From NCBI GenBank assembly GCA_035764005.1, contig DASTZZ010000003.1:31234-95233 (forward strand): a stretch of DNA of 64,000 nt, read 5' to 3'. Positions 25,855 through 34,726 of the stretch are shown here, piece by piece (positions within the stretch are counted from its first letter, which is position 1; every line of letters begins with the position of its first letter). The stretch is from Terriglobales bacterium. GTDB taxonomy: Bacteria; Acidobacteriota; Terriglobia; Terriglobales; Acidobacteriaceae. The position numbers were made by a program, and so were the translations under genes. The notes below the pieces were generated by a model. It did no database searches. It was not told the origin of the DNA and was given only the letters and a program-made list of their open reading frames with translations.

Positions 25855-27138
25855 TCAATTCCCAAACGGATCCTCCAGCGATGGGCTCTGCGGCGTGAAT
25901 AGCTCAGCGCCGTCTTCAGTGATGTGCATGTCGTCCTCGAGGCGCACGCCGAATTCTCCACGGATATAAATTCCCGGCTCATCGCTGAATGTCATTCCAG
26001 GATGTAACGCCAGAGTGTCGCCATGAACGAGGTATGGCCACTCGTGTCCATCCATACCGATGCCATGGCCGAGGCGATGCGTGAAGTACTTGTAGCCAGG
26101 GCCGTAGCCCGCATCGGTAATGACTTTCCTTGCTGCGGCATCTACTGATTGAGCTTCGACTCCTGGCTTGGCTTGCTTCAGCGCCGCACTCTGGGCCCGG
26201 TGAACGATGTCAAAGACCGACCGCATTTTGTCGGTCGGCTTTCCCAGAACGAACGTGCGGCTGATGTCAGATTGATAGCCTTCGACGGTGCATCCGTCGT
26301 CAATCAGCACGATCGTTCCTTCGCGAATGACCTGCGGCTTGGCTGAGCCGTGGGGGAGCGCAGACCATTCTCCAACGTTCACGCTGGCATCGCCCCGAAA
26401 TCCCAGTTTGCCGTAAGCCTCAGAGATCAGGTTGGCAAAATCGTACTGTGTCATGCCGGGCTGGAGGGCTTTGTACACAGCTTCGTACGCCTGCAGCGTT
26501 ACCTGATTCGCCAGTCGCATCAGCTCGAGTTCATGTGCAGTCTTGATCATGCGACAGCCGGCGGTTACTGGGGTGGCGCTGGTAATCGTCACCTGCGGCG
26601 CAGCCTTGGCCACACCGTCGCTGAAGACGAACGTCGTTCGTTCTTCAATCCCCAGCCGTCCAGCACCAATCCCGCGATCCTTCAGCCCTGCCGCTACTAA
26701 GCGATAGGGATCTTGATCTTCCTGCCAGGTACGCACGTCGGCGTTGTTGCCGCCGGGACCGTTCGCGATCTGCTCGCGCGCACGATCTTCCTCGAAGGCC
26801 GGACAAACGTAGAACGGGTCGCCTTTCGCCGGAATGATCGCCGCAAACAGCCGCTCACTGTTCCACCAGCGGATATTGGTGAAGTACAGCAGCGAGGTGC
26901 CGCCGATCATGAAGATCGCGTCCAGCTTGTTGTCGCGCATAAGTTGTCGCGCGCGTTCGAGCCGCTCACGCCGTTCTTCTACCGTGATTGGCCTGGCTTC
27001 ACTCTTTCGCGACTGAAGTTCGGCAATTGATGGGGGCAGAGCCGTAGCTTTGGGTTCTTGTGCGTGTGCAATTTCGGGAATGAGAGCCGCTGCACCGGAT
27101 AGTCCTGCGAGCTTGGAAAATTCGCGACGAGTAATCAT
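25855..27138 (-). CDS. M24 family Xaa-Pro aminopeptidase, Tat-exported
   Basis: 427 residues. The N-terminus has a twin-arginine signal (TRREFSKLAG, then a weakly hydrophobic stretch and P-E-I-A-H-A). Residues about 60-190 are the creatinase/prolidase N-terminal domain. The catalytic pita-bread domain (200-427) carries the five metal ligands: Asp in VLIDDGCTVEGYQSD (two Asp), His in RLGHGIGMDGHEWP, Glu in FSDEPGIYI, Glu in GVRLEDDMHIT. It removes the N-terminal residue before proline, here likely in the periplasm. The ATG is at 27138 with a TATAAT-like stretch nearby. It is flanked on both sides by the ATCGGGTGATC repeat family. Confidence 0.92.
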   Translation of the reverse strand: MITRREFSKLAGLSGAAALIPEIAHAQEPKATALPPSIAELQSRKSEARPITVEERRERLERARQLMRDNKLDAIFMIGGTSLLYFTNIRWWNSERLFAAIIPAKGDPFYVCPAFEEDRAREQIANGPGGNNADVRTWQEDQDPYRLVAAGLKDRGIGAGRLGIEERTTFVFSDGVAKAAPQVTITSATPVTAGCRMIKTAHELELMRLANQVTLQAYEAVYKALQPGMTQYDFANLISEAYGKLGFRGDASVNVGEWSALPHGSAKPQVIREGTIVLIDDGCTVEGYQSDISRTFVLGKPTDKMRSVFDIVHRAQSAALKQAKPGVEAQSVDAAARKVITDAGYGPGYKYFTHRLGHGIGMDGHEWPYLVHGDTLALHPGMTFSDEPGIYIRGEFGVRLEDDMHITEDGAELFTPQSPSLEDPFGN

Positions 27139-27165
27139 GAGCGAGCGAATTATATCGGGTCAATG

Positions 27166-27440
27166 GATCGGGTGATCGGGCCATCGGGTAAAGTGAAAGC
27201 AACACCAAAGGCAAAACAGGACGCGGATTGCGCGGATGCTTCGCCCGCGGATTCACGCGGAAGTGGGACGGTGTTATTTTGTTGCTACTTCAACGGTCCT
27301 GCACGATAAAAGAAGCCGCGGTCCGCCTATGGGTTGAAAGGGAAATGTTTCTCAAAATTCCGCGTTAATCCGCGTCCCATCCGCGAAATCCGCGTCAGGT
27401 TTTGGTCCTTCACTTCTCCCGATCACCCGATGGCCCGATC
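27166..27440. repeat. Long (275 bp) imperfect inverted repeat, CCGATCACCCGATGG family
   Basis: Outer arms (27166-27188 and 27418-27440) are built from TGATCGGG and CCATCGGG units in opposite orientation. Inner arms contain ACGCGGATT..GCGGATG on the left and CATCCGCGAAATCCGCGT on the right. The 520-bp gap between the M24 gene and the gene at 27659 holds this element, a smaller hairpin at 27524-27555, and no gene that I can support. Confidence 0.7.
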
Positions 27441-27523
27441 TGGACCTCAGGCAACCATTTTGATTGCATCATCGAACTCGCTAGTAACACTTGCATTTCT
27501 TCCAGTGCAGGTAGGAATTTCCC

Positions 27524-27555
27524 GTAACGCGAGAACATGACCTACTGCGCGTTAC
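27524..27555. repeat. Hairpin GTAACGCG-N16-CGCGTTAC
   Basis: Perfect eight-base arms, 104 bp before the start of the next gene; a further CAGGTAGG/CCTACTG pair is nested around it. Possible operator or transcript hairpin; not recognised. Confidence 0.4.
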
Positions 27556-27658
27556 CAGGCGTAAGTTGCTGAAAATACAACCTGCTGCTCTGAATTCAGC
27601 ATCTACTCTGGATATGGCACAGCGTCTGCAATTCGTCTCCTGTTCACCAGGAGGCGCC

Positions 27659-28096
27659 ATGAAGTCGCTATTCGCAGTTTGCATTTTGCTCATTTTGGGT
27701 TCATTTGCGTTCGCCAAATCCAAAGATGAGCCTGTCTTCCATCAGACCGGAACGATTACCAACATGGACGCAGTGGCATGCGGCGTCGATGAAAACAGCG
27801 GCAAGAGCTTTGCCGGAGAGATCCTTGGCACAGACGGCGCGCACAAGAAGTCGCGCGAAATGCTGTGCCAGGAGTACGTACTCAAGACCGACCGCGTGAT
27901 GTATCGCATTCGTCCGCGCGACGACAAGCATCCTGTTCTGCTGCCTGTGGGCGAGCGCGCTGAGTTCCGCATTAAGAAAGACAAGCTTTTGCTTGCCGTA
28001 CCGGAACTCGACGGAAAAGAGCGCGAGTACTCGGTGACGTCGATGCAGATGATCAACACCGACTCGCGCAGTACCAGCGACCGGGCAGCCAGGTAA
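27659..28096 (+). CDS. Exported protein of unknown function
   Basis: 145 residues. Signal peptide (KSLFAVCILLILGSFAFA), then a soluble domain with two cysteines (VACGVDEN and MLCQEYVL), VMYRIRPRDDKHPVLLPVGE and FRIKKDKLLLAVPELDGKE, ending in a short polar tail. The beta-strand-rich pattern suggests a small beta-barrel, but I do not recognise a family. I prefer the ATG at 27659, which has a strong AGGAGG seven bases upstream, to the longer frame from 27566. The gene at 28194, also exported, follows 97 bp later and may be co-transcribed. Confidence 0.75.
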   Translation: MKSLFAVCILLILGSFAFAKSKDEPVFHQTGTITNMDAVACGVDENSGKSFAGEILGTDGAHKKSREMLCQEYVLKTDRVMYRIRPRDDKHPVLLPVGERAEFRIKKDKLLLAVPELDGKEREYSVTSMQMINTDSRSTSDRAAR

Positions 28097-28193
28097 TCCT
28101 TGGGCGCAGCGCGATTCATCTTGAAATCCATTGCGCAACGACATTCGATTTTCAGCTTTAGTTTCGATTCGGGAGTTAAAGGAGAGAGAAAGT

Positions 28194-29150
28194 ATGAAGC
28201 AGTTCTTGATTGCAGTTGCGACGGCAAGTCTCTTGAGTTTGGGAGCATCCGCCCAGACTGGCGCAGAAGCTAGTGGCTCAGCCAATACCAACACCAGCGT
28301 TCAGGCTGGACAGACAAACGCGAATGTGAATTCCAGCATCTCCGTCGATGCCGGGGTGAATGCTCACCGGCATGGATCAAATGCGAACGCCGGCGGTGAA
28401 AGTTCCAGCGCGGCTTCGGTAAACGGCGCAGCCGTAAACACGAATAGCGCCGGATCACTCGCCGCGGGCACAACCATTCCCGCAACGCTGAGCAAACCAA
28501 TTGACGCCCGCAAAGCGAAGTCCGGAGATCAGGTCGTCGCCAAGACGACGCAGGACGTCCGTTCCGATTCGGGAGTAGTCCTTCCCCGAGGTTCGCGCCT
28601 GATGGGTCATGTCACCGACGCCAAAGCAAAAGCCAAGGGGGATTCGGAATCCGCGCTCGGAATTGCGTTCGACCAAGCGGTATTGAAGAACGGGCAGCAG
28701 ATTCCGTTAAACGCGAGCATCCGCGCGCTGGCTGCATCGGCCAACAGCGCCTCGGCCAGCATGGGTGACGACAACTTCGGATCGGCGAGCAACTCCTCGC
28801 TCGGCAGCGATGTTTCGGGGTCTGCTCCTCGCGCTGGTGGCGGCCTACTCGGCGGAGCGGGCAATGTAGCGGGCGGAGCTACCAGTGCGGTCGGGAGTAC
28901 GGCTGGCGGCGCCGTGAACGGCGTAGGCAACACTGCAGCGGGCGTTGGAGCCAATGCCGGCGGCACACTCAGCGGAGCTACGCGCGGAGCTGCGGGCCAG
29001 CTCACCTCGCAGAGTCAGGGTGTGGTCGGCCTGCGCGGTCTGTCACTCAGCAGCGCTGCCTCGAACAGCGCCAGCGGATCCGTCATCACATCGACGGGGA
29101 AAAATGTAAAGCTCGACAGCGGAACGCAGATGTTGCTGCAGGTGAAGTAA
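28194..29150 (+). CDS. Exported Gly/Ala/Ser/Asn-rich protein with a TrbI/VirB10-like segment
   Basis: 318 residues. Signal peptide (MKQFLIAVATASLLSLGASA), then a low-complexity stretch rich in Asn, Ser, Ala and Gly (about 22-95). Around residues 96-185 a structured part reads TTIPATLSKPIDARKAKSGD, then DSGVVLPRGSRLMGHVTDAK and LKNGQQIPLNASIRAL; this beta pattern recalls the VirB10/TrbI fold. The rest is again Gly/Ala/Ser repeats (GGAGNVAGGATSAVGSTAGG). Such proteins recur in Acidobacteria with unknown function. Ribosome site AAAGGAGAG precedes the ATG at 28194. No secretion-system genes are nearby, so a transfer role is not supported. Confidence 0.72.
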   Translation: MKQFLIAVATASLLSLGASAQTGAEASGSANTNTSVQAGQTNANVNSSISVDAGVNAHRHGSNANAGGESSSAASVNGAAVNTNSAGSLAAGTTIPATLSKPIDARKAKSGDQVVAKTTQDVRSDSGVVLPRGSRLMGHVTDAKAKAKGDSESALGIAFDQAVLKNGQQIPLNASIRALAASANSASASMGDDNFGSASNSSLGSDVSGSAPRAGGGLLGGAGNVAGGATSAVGSTAGGAVNGVGNTAAGVGANAGGTLSGATRGAAGQLTSQSQGVVGLRGLSLSSAASNSASGSVITSTGKNVKLDSGTQMLLQVK

Positions 29151-29247
29151 TAGGTATTTGCGGGAACGTAATCGTAAGTCATTGCGTTCCCCTAAACCTT
29201 TCCTTCGTTCTGAATCTCCTCCCAAACTGCCTTCCCAAGACGTAACA

Positions 29248-29272
29248 CCCGGGCGAGGGCGCCCGGCTCCAC
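29248..29272. repeat. Single copy of GCCCGGCTCC repeat
   Basis: GGGCGAGGGCGCCCGG followed by CTCCAC differs at only two bases from the right arm of the repeat at 54423-54447. Here the partner arm is not visible. Confidence 0.55.
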
Positions 29273-29321
29273 GTTTCTTGGCCAGGCCACTCAATCCCGA
29301 GTAGCATCCATCTCACTGGCT

Positions 29322-29597
29322 ATGGAAGGAAAGCTCAGCAGACTCATCGCTGCAGGTACTCTGGCGGCAGCCCTCACTTTTTCAGTGGCATGCAATTACT
29401 CGGCAGCTCCGGAGAAGAATGCCTCTATGTCGGAGCAGGAAACATCGCATGAGCGTACGCCGGCGGATGGTGGCACGCAGACCACCAACAAACGCAGCGT
29501 TCCGGTGAAGCCTCCTGCGCCTGAAAACCTCAAGCAAGGCAGCGCAGTGCCGCCGGCGGCCGCAGACCAGACTCGTCCCCATCCGCAGCAGCAATAG
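29322..29597 (+). CDS. Small predicted lipoprotein
   Basis: 91 residues. The start has a basic residue pair and a hydrophobic helix ending in the lipobox S-V-A-C at about residue 24. The remainder is short, polar and Pro/Gln-rich (PVKPPAPENLKQGSA, then a final H-P-Q-Q-Q) without predicted secondary structure. It is likely an outer- or inner-membrane-anchored tail protein of unknown role. No ribosome site is obvious before the ATG. The call rests on the signal and lipobox; if these are chance, the frame is not a gene. Confidence 0.55.
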   Translation: MEGKLSRLIAAGTLAAALTFSVACNYSAAPEKNASMSEQETSHERTPADGGTQTTNKRSVPVKPPAPENLKQGSAVPPAAADQTRPHPQQQ

Positions 29598-29624
29598 CTG
29601 GGCGCGCTCGTTGCCGACGAGCGC

Positions 29625-30233
29625 CTAAGCGGCGTGAGCACTGATCGCGACAGCCTTGGAGTTCTTCACGATCGCTGCCGCAACCAGGCCGATGCACACG
29701 TATCCCATGATTTCTGTGAACGCATAACCTGCGGTGTAGCTGCCGGGGAATCCATACCACGTCCAATAAGAAATGTTGGTGGTGATTCCCGCCATCACGC
29801 CCGCAAGGGCGACGAAGCCTACGCGCGCTCCATAACTCCGCAATCCGGCAAAGGCGAGCAAGATCGCCGCGAGCAGCGCCTGGACAACATTCGTGCCGAG
29901 TTCCATCAAAAGTTGACCGGCGCTGATCGCCTTTTGCCCGCTCGAGTGATACACAAGAATTCCGCTCGGGCCGTTGGCGACCTTCTGCTGATACACGTTC
30001 ATCGCGGCATTCCGTTCCGTGCGGGAAGCGCCGGGAGCGACTCCCAATCCGGGAAAGAAGTAAAAGCCGGACTGCTGCGGGAGATTGCTCTTCATTGCTC
30101 CCATCATTGCCTGTTCATTGGGGATGTCCTGAATTCCGAGCGAGCCGAGTCCAAGAGCCATGTGGGCGATCGAAGACCAGAGAAACATCGCCAGCCCGCC
30201 CAGAACGGCGGCCAGCACTATACGTTTTGCCAT
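29625..30233 (-). CDS. Integral membrane protein of unknown function
   Basis: 202 residues. One membrane helix at the N-terminus (RIVLAAVLGGLAMFLWSS), an extracytoplasmic domain of about 80 residues (QSGFYFFPGLGVAPGASRTE, then NVYQQKVANGPSGILVYH), and three C-terminal helices with GFVALAGVMAGITTNISYW and GYVCIGLVAAAIV. I do not recognise a family beyond this topology. It is a single gene, convergent with the small lipoprotein gene and downstream of the cyclase gene on the same strand, 105 bp away. Confidence 0.75.
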   Translation of the reverse strand: MAKRIVLAAVLGGLAMFLWSSIAHMALGLGSLGIQDIPNEQAMMGAMKSNLPQQSGFYFFPGLGVAPGASRTERNAAMNVYQQKVANGPSGILVYHSSGQKAISAGQLLMELGTNVVQALLAAILLAFAGLRSYGARVGFVALAGVMAGITTNISYWTWYGFPGSYTAGYAFTEIMGYVCIGLVAAAIVKNSKAVAISAHAA

Positions 30234-30338
30234 TGAATCTCTCCTGTGGGTTCGGCGGATTATGCCTCAGAAAGTCCATGCAGGAAAGACTTTTGTACAC
30301 AGATGCTTCCGCGATGGGATCAGTACCGACGCATTCAC

Positions 30339-31958
30339 CTATCGCTTGGCAGCTTTGGCTTTGCGCCATTCCACGCTGAAGCAACGCACAGGCTTTGTTT
30401 TGCCCTTCAGTCGGAGCGGTTCCAGGGCGCGCAGGGGGAACTTCTCAGGCGAGAGTTCCGCCGCGGTATGTTGAGAAATGATGATCTTCCCCGAGGAGGC
30501 GCTCGCCATCAATCTTGATGCAGTATTCACCGTGTCCCCGATTACCGTGTAGTCGATTCGTTTTGGCGAGCCAATGTTCCCAGCGGTGACAATTCCCGTA
30601 TTGACACCGACGCCGACGCGAATCTCGGGCCACTCACGCTCTGCGGCGTCACGATTCAATTCCGCCACAAGCCGCTGAATCGCTTGCGCGGCGCGTACCG
30701 AGTTCTCCGCATCATTGCCCTTGCTGACGGGCGCGCCGAAAACGGCCATCACGCCGTCGCCCAGAAACTTATCCAGCGTGCCACCGTGATCGAAGATGAT
30801 CTCAGTAAAGTGGGTGAAATAGTGATTCAAGATTTCGACCACCTTCTCCGGCTTCATCTTTTCGCTCAGAGTAGTGAAGTCGCGGATGTCGGCAAAGAGG
30901 ACGCTGACCTTTTGATTTATGCCGCCGAGGCGCACGTCCTGCGGATTTTTTGCCACCATCTCCACCACTTCGGGTGCAAGAAATCGTTCCAAAGCGGTAC
31001 GCTGGGTAACTTGCTGCGCAATTTGTTCATGCGCTGTGAGCGTGTCGATGGCTGCTCCCGCTTGCGTTGCTAATAAGGCGAACACGTTCCACTCATCCTG
31101 CGTGAATGCATGAGGACGAGCGAGATTGTCGACGTAAAGAATTCCGAACAACTTTCCTCGTCCCAGCAGAGGAGCGCACATGGCCGAGCGCAGACCTGCA
31201 ATCCGCATGCTTTCGCTGCCGGTAAAGCGCTCGTCGGTGTCAGCATCGGTTACCAGAATGGGCTTCTGTTCCTCGCGAATGCGTTCCAGAATGGCACGAC
31301 TCAGTATGATGTGCGGTTGCGTGCCTCCATTTGTGATGGGCTGGCGATACCGAACTTCGCTCTGGCGAGCAACCTCGCCGTTTTCATCGAAGAGCATCAT
31401 GAATCCGCGCTCCACACCTTCAATGCGGAATGCGAAGTTCATCACCTGCTCAGAGATTTCGTCGAGCGCGAGCCTGGAGCTGAGCGCGATTCCGGCGTCG
31501 TAGACCATGCTCAGCAGTTGATTCTCGCGCTCCAACCGTTCGATCTGGTGAGTCAGCTCTGACGACACTTGTCCCGCGACCTTCGTCGCAATGTCCTCAG
31601 CCCGGTTGCGGCGCAGGACTTTATTCAGCGTGGAAAGCAGATCGGAGCTTTTGATCAGAATTCCGGAATCGCGTACTTCCTCGTAGCGCAGCTCGTAACA
31701 TCCGAGTTTGGCGACATCGCTGTCTTGCAGTTGCCATTCATCCACACGCTGTCCGCCGACAATGATCCCGTTTGTACTGTCCCGGTCGGCAATGAACGCT
31801 TTCCCGTTTTGGACCTTGATGACCGCGTGAAAGCGGCTGACGCTACTGTCTTGCAGCACAAGATCATTGGCTGATCCGCGGCCGATGCTGACCACAGGCT
31901 TGGTTAATTCGAGGACGCCGCGCTTGCCATCTGGGCCTGAGATGATAATGCGGCTCAT
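30339..31958 (-). CDS. Adenylate cyclase with FHA and GAF domains
   Basis: 539 residues. FHA domain (about 1-95): VVSIGRGSANDLVLQDSSVS, R-F-H-A and D-S-T-N-G, the phospho-threonine-binding residues. GAF domain (about 155-320): ILYVDNLARPHAFTQDEW. A class III cyclase catalytic domain (about 345-525): metal Asp in VLFADIRDFT, Asp in DKFLGDGVMAVFG, Lys in the same motif and Asp in KRIDYTVIGDT for adenine, and N-x-x-x-R in NTASRL. All active-site residues are present, so an active enzyme making cAMP is likely. The ATG lies three bases after the stop of the kinase gene, so it is translated with it and its FHA could read the kinase's products. Confidence 0.94.
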   Translation of the reverse strand: MSRIIISGPDGKRGVLELTKPVVSIGRGSANDLVLQDSSVSRFHAVIKVQNGKAFIADRDSTNGIIVGGQRVDEWQLQDSDVAKLGCYELRYEEVRDSGILIKSSDLLSTLNKVLRRNRAEDIATKVAGQVSSELTHQIERLERENQLLSMVYDAGIALSSRLALDEISEQVMNFAFRIEGVERGFMMLFDENGEVARQSEVRYRQPITNGGTQPHIILSRAILERIREEQKPILVTDADTDERFTGSESMRIAGLRSAMCAPLLGRGKLFGILYVDNLARPHAFTQDEWNVFALLATQAGAAIDTLTAHEQIAQQVTQRTALERFLAPEVVEMVAKNPQDVRLGGINQKVSVLFADIRDFTTLSEKMKPEKVVEILNHYFTHFTEIIFDHGGTLDKFLGDGVMAVFGAPVSKGNDAENSVRAAQAIQRLVAELNRDAAEREWPEIRVGVGVNTGIVTAGNIGSPKRIDYTVIGDTVNTASRLMASASSGKIIISQHTAAELSPEKFPLRALEPLRLKGKTKPVRCFSVEWRKAKAAKR

Positions 31959-31961
31959 AGA

Positions 31962-34019
31962 CTATTGTTGCGGTTCGAGCAATGCTTCGACTTTGCTGAT
32001 CTTCCCTGGTTCCACGTGAACAATCTGCTTAACGGGCTTATATCCCTGCTCGCGGAGTTCGATCGCGTAATCGCCGGGCGCAAACGCGTCGTGCGCCGGA
32101 GTCGCGATTTGTGCGGCACGTCCGTGGATGAAAATGCGCGCACCCGGAGGGCTGCTGACGAAATCAATCACGCCTTTGGCGCGAAAGCCGCCGCCGAAAA
32201 GCTTCGACAGTCGTGAGGCACTACCCGCCTGCGGCGCACCTGCAGGATTCAGCATCGGATGAAATTGGTAGATCTGGCCTTTTTTTACATCGGCATTCAA
32301 TTCTGCGCTGCGGAAGCCTTCCAAACGGACCAGAACGTTGTGCTCGCCTTCGGCGACCGGAATCTGCGCTGGGGTCGCACGAGTGGTATCGTGGCCGTCG
32401 ATCTCAATCTCTGCTCCCGGCGGCTCGCTGGTGATCGCGATCGCCGTAGTAATCGGCACAAGGTTGACCCTGTAAGAAGAACTCTTTGACCCGATTTCAA
32501 ATGTACGTGTCTCTGGCGAGTAGCCAACCTTCGTGAAGACTACTTCGTGCGAGCCTGGAGTGATATCGGAGGTTGTGAACGGCGTCACCCACGCTTCACT
32601 GGACTGGCCGTCAATCTGGATGAACGCACCTTCAGGATTGGAACGGAATCTGACTTCCCGCTTCCCATTCTGAGGCTTAGTTTCTTTCACCTCAGCTTCT
32701 TCCAAATGTGGTTGATCGGCCTTTACTTCGCTCTTTGGAGCCGTCACTGGCGTACTCGCAGCTGCATTTGGCGGTTCCTGAACTCCTGTCTTTACAGCCT
32801 TGGCGGTGGGCTCGGGAGTTGTTTTTGCAGGCTGAATAGGCGTCGTCGGCAGCGGTGCGGGAACACTCAGTTGTGCAACCATCGCCGGAAGCTGTGTGGC
32901 AGGAGCGCGATGCTTCACGCGATATAACCCTGCCATGACCACGACAATCGCAACTGCAAATGCGGTGAGGGCCAGCACATTTTTATCGCGTAGACGACTG
33001 GGACGCACGCCGGCGCGCCTCATCATTCCCGTCGTTTGCTTGATTGTCTGTCGGCGAAGCGTTCCTGAGCTCGCCGGTCCTGCTCCATTGCCATTGGACG
33101 AAGCAGTCGATCTCCAGGTTCCCGTCGGCGGTCCAACCGGCTGAGTCGCCTGCACCCGCACCGAATTGGGAATGACGGAAGTGTCTTCGCCTTCGGCGCC
33201 GATCGAGCGGTAGTTCGCAAGATCGCGCGCCAGGTCGGCGGCGCTCGTATAGCGCTCCGTCGGGTCCTTCGACAGGCAGCGCGCAATGACTGCGCTCAGC
33301 CCAGGATGGACGCTCGCTTCTTTATCGCTCGGAGCAACGGGATTCTCGTTGACGATCTTGTAAATAATCGTCGTCACGTTCTGGCCGGCAAACGGACGCT
33401 CGCCGGTAGCCATCTCGTACAGCACTACACCGAAGCTGAAAAGATCGGCGCGGCCATCGAGGTCCAGTCCCTTCACCTGCTCGGGCGCCATGTAATTCGG
33501 CGTGCCCAGCACCTGGCTGGTGTTGGTCATCGTGCCCGCGGCTTTGGAGATACCGAAATCCATGATCTTGGCCACGTTCTGGCGCGTAATCATGATGTTC
33601 GCCGGCTTAATATCGCGATGAATCACCTTCATCTGGTGCGCGTACTCGAGCCCGGCACATACCTGAACGCCGATCTCGACGATCTGCTCAGCCGGCAGAA
33701 CGCGCTTTTGCATCATCAGCGATTGAACCGTTTCCCCTTCCAGGTACTCCATCGCGATGTAGAAGAGGCCATCGACTTCGCCGGCGTCGTAGATGGTGAC
33801 GATGTTGGGATGATTCATCAGGCCGGCGGCCCGAGCTTCGTTCTTGAAGCGGCGGAGCATTTCCTCGTGCTCCATGCCATGCACGTCGACGCGCATGGTC
33901 TTGAGCGCGACCGCGCGGCCGATGTTGGGGTCCACCGCGCGGTACACGAGTCCCATCGCGCCGCGGCCCAACTCACTCACGATTTCGTAACGTCCGATCT
34001 TCTCTACTGTAGGCACCAT
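31962..34019 (-). CDS. PEGA-domain Ser/Thr protein kinase
   Basis: About 685 residues from the ATG at 34019. Kinase domain (about 10-270) with GRGAMGLVY, the VALK lysine, HRDIKPANIM, DFGISK and GTPNYMAPEQ; all catalytic residues are intact. A Pro/Ser-rich linker follows, then one membrane helix (LALTAFAVAIVVVMAGLYRV), then a Thr/Pro/Lys-rich linker and three PEGA-like repeats at the C-terminus (for example FRSNPEGAFIQIDG, TSEPPGAEIEIDG and VSSPPGARIFIHG) likely outside the membrane. The next gene is the FHA-cyclase with a three-base gap. The longer frame from 34115 would add 32 residues without a family-like sequence. Confidence 0.93.
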   Translation of the reverse strand: MVPTVEKIGRYEIVSELGRGAMGLVYRAVDPNIGRAVALKTMRVDVHGMEHEEMLRRFKNEARAAGLMNHPNIVTIYDAGEVDGLFYIAMEYLEGETVQSLMMQKRVLPAEQIVEIGVQVCAGLEYAHQMKVIHRDIKPANIMITRQNVAKIMDFGISKAAGTMTNTSQVLGTPNYMAPEQVKGLDLDGRADLFSFGVVLYEMATGERPFAGQNVTTIIYKIVNENPVAPSDKEASVHPGLSAVIARCLSKDPTERYTSAADLARDLANYRSIGAEGEDTSVIPNSVRVQATQPVGPPTGTWRSTASSNGNGAGPASSGTLRRQTIKQTTGMMRRAGVRPSRLRDKNVLALTAFAVAIVVVMAGLYRVKHRAPATQLPAMVAQLSVPAPLPTTPIQPAKTTPEPTAKAVKTGVQEPPNAAASTPVTAPKSEVKADQPHLEEAEVKETKPQNGKREVRFRSNPEGAFIQIDGQSSEAWVTPFTTSDITPGSHEVVFTKVGYSPETRTFEIGSKSSSYRVNLVPITTAIAITSEPPGAEIEIDGHDTTRATPAQIPVAEGEHNVLVRLEGFRSAELNADVKKGQIYQFHPMLNPAGAPQAGSASRLSKLFGGGFRAKGVIDFVSSPPGARIFIHGRAAQIATPAHDAFAPGDYAIELREQGYKPVKQIVHVEPGKISKVEALLEPQQ

Positions 34020-34726
34020 ACGTTTCTTGACGGACGAATGCGCCGATCTGGGCGGCGCTTCCAGCCTGATGCAAGCTACTGATATTTCACGGGTTTCGAG
34101 CGATCTTCTGCTCAAAAAGAGGAGTCCCGACCCGCAACTTACAGCAGCAACTGTTGAAATTCAATGGAATCAGCAGCCTGGCAGGTTACCAATGTGTAGG
34201 AGACAGAAAAAAGACTTCGGAGCCGTGAGCCCGGCGAGGCGAGAACGTCCTAAAAACCTTTTCGCTGAGAACAGCCTAAAGAACAGCGTACGTTTTTGGA
34301 CTTTGCTGCTTTCTGCCCATTTTTCGCAAATTTCGCAAAAATAACAGCGTAAAAACAGCGTATTTCCCTCTATCACCGCGACGCCACTCACTGCAAAAAT
34401 GGTTTGGCGTTAATCTGCCCAGCAAACATGAAAGCTAGCTCGGATTCTCAGCGTAAGAAAACAATCATCCTCGTGCTTGCAAGACCAGCCCGCATTGGTT
34501 GATCTCAGCCGAAAGCCCTGAATCGAGGACCTCTGGCTTCCGGTTCGCCTCGGCCGTTCATTGCGTCCGCCAGCTCTGAGATTTCCCCTCTGCGCCGCGC
34601 GCCCCACATATTCCGTGCTATCACAGCTCCCCCGCGAAAAGCAAGCGAAAGCTTGCACTGCGGCGGATTCACACTTGTGCTCGGTAACGGGGGACACGCG
34701 CTGTGCCAGGAGCGCGTTACGACGAC
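34020..34726. other. 707-bp gap without a supportable gene, with an AACAGCGTA cluster
   Basis: No reading frame here looks like a gene. The left half is more A/T-rich. AACAGCGTA occurs at 34282, 34343 and 34354 with a near copy at 34270, and TTTCGCAAATTTCGCAAAA sits at 34322-34340. The gap lies between a leftward kinase gene and the leftward GH15 gene, so the kinase promoter must be inside it. I see no tRNA or small RNA structure that I could name. Confidence 0.5.

Noticed and set aside
28194..29150. Conjugation or type IV secretion component
   Set aside because: Only a VirB10/TrbI-like beta segment is seen; no other secretion genes are near.
33306..34082. 258-residue open frame opposite the kinase domain
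   Set aside because: Shadow of an intact catalytic domain.
34020..34726. tRNA or small RNA in the 707-bp gap
   Set aside because: I searched for a cloverleaf and T-loop consensus by eye and found none.
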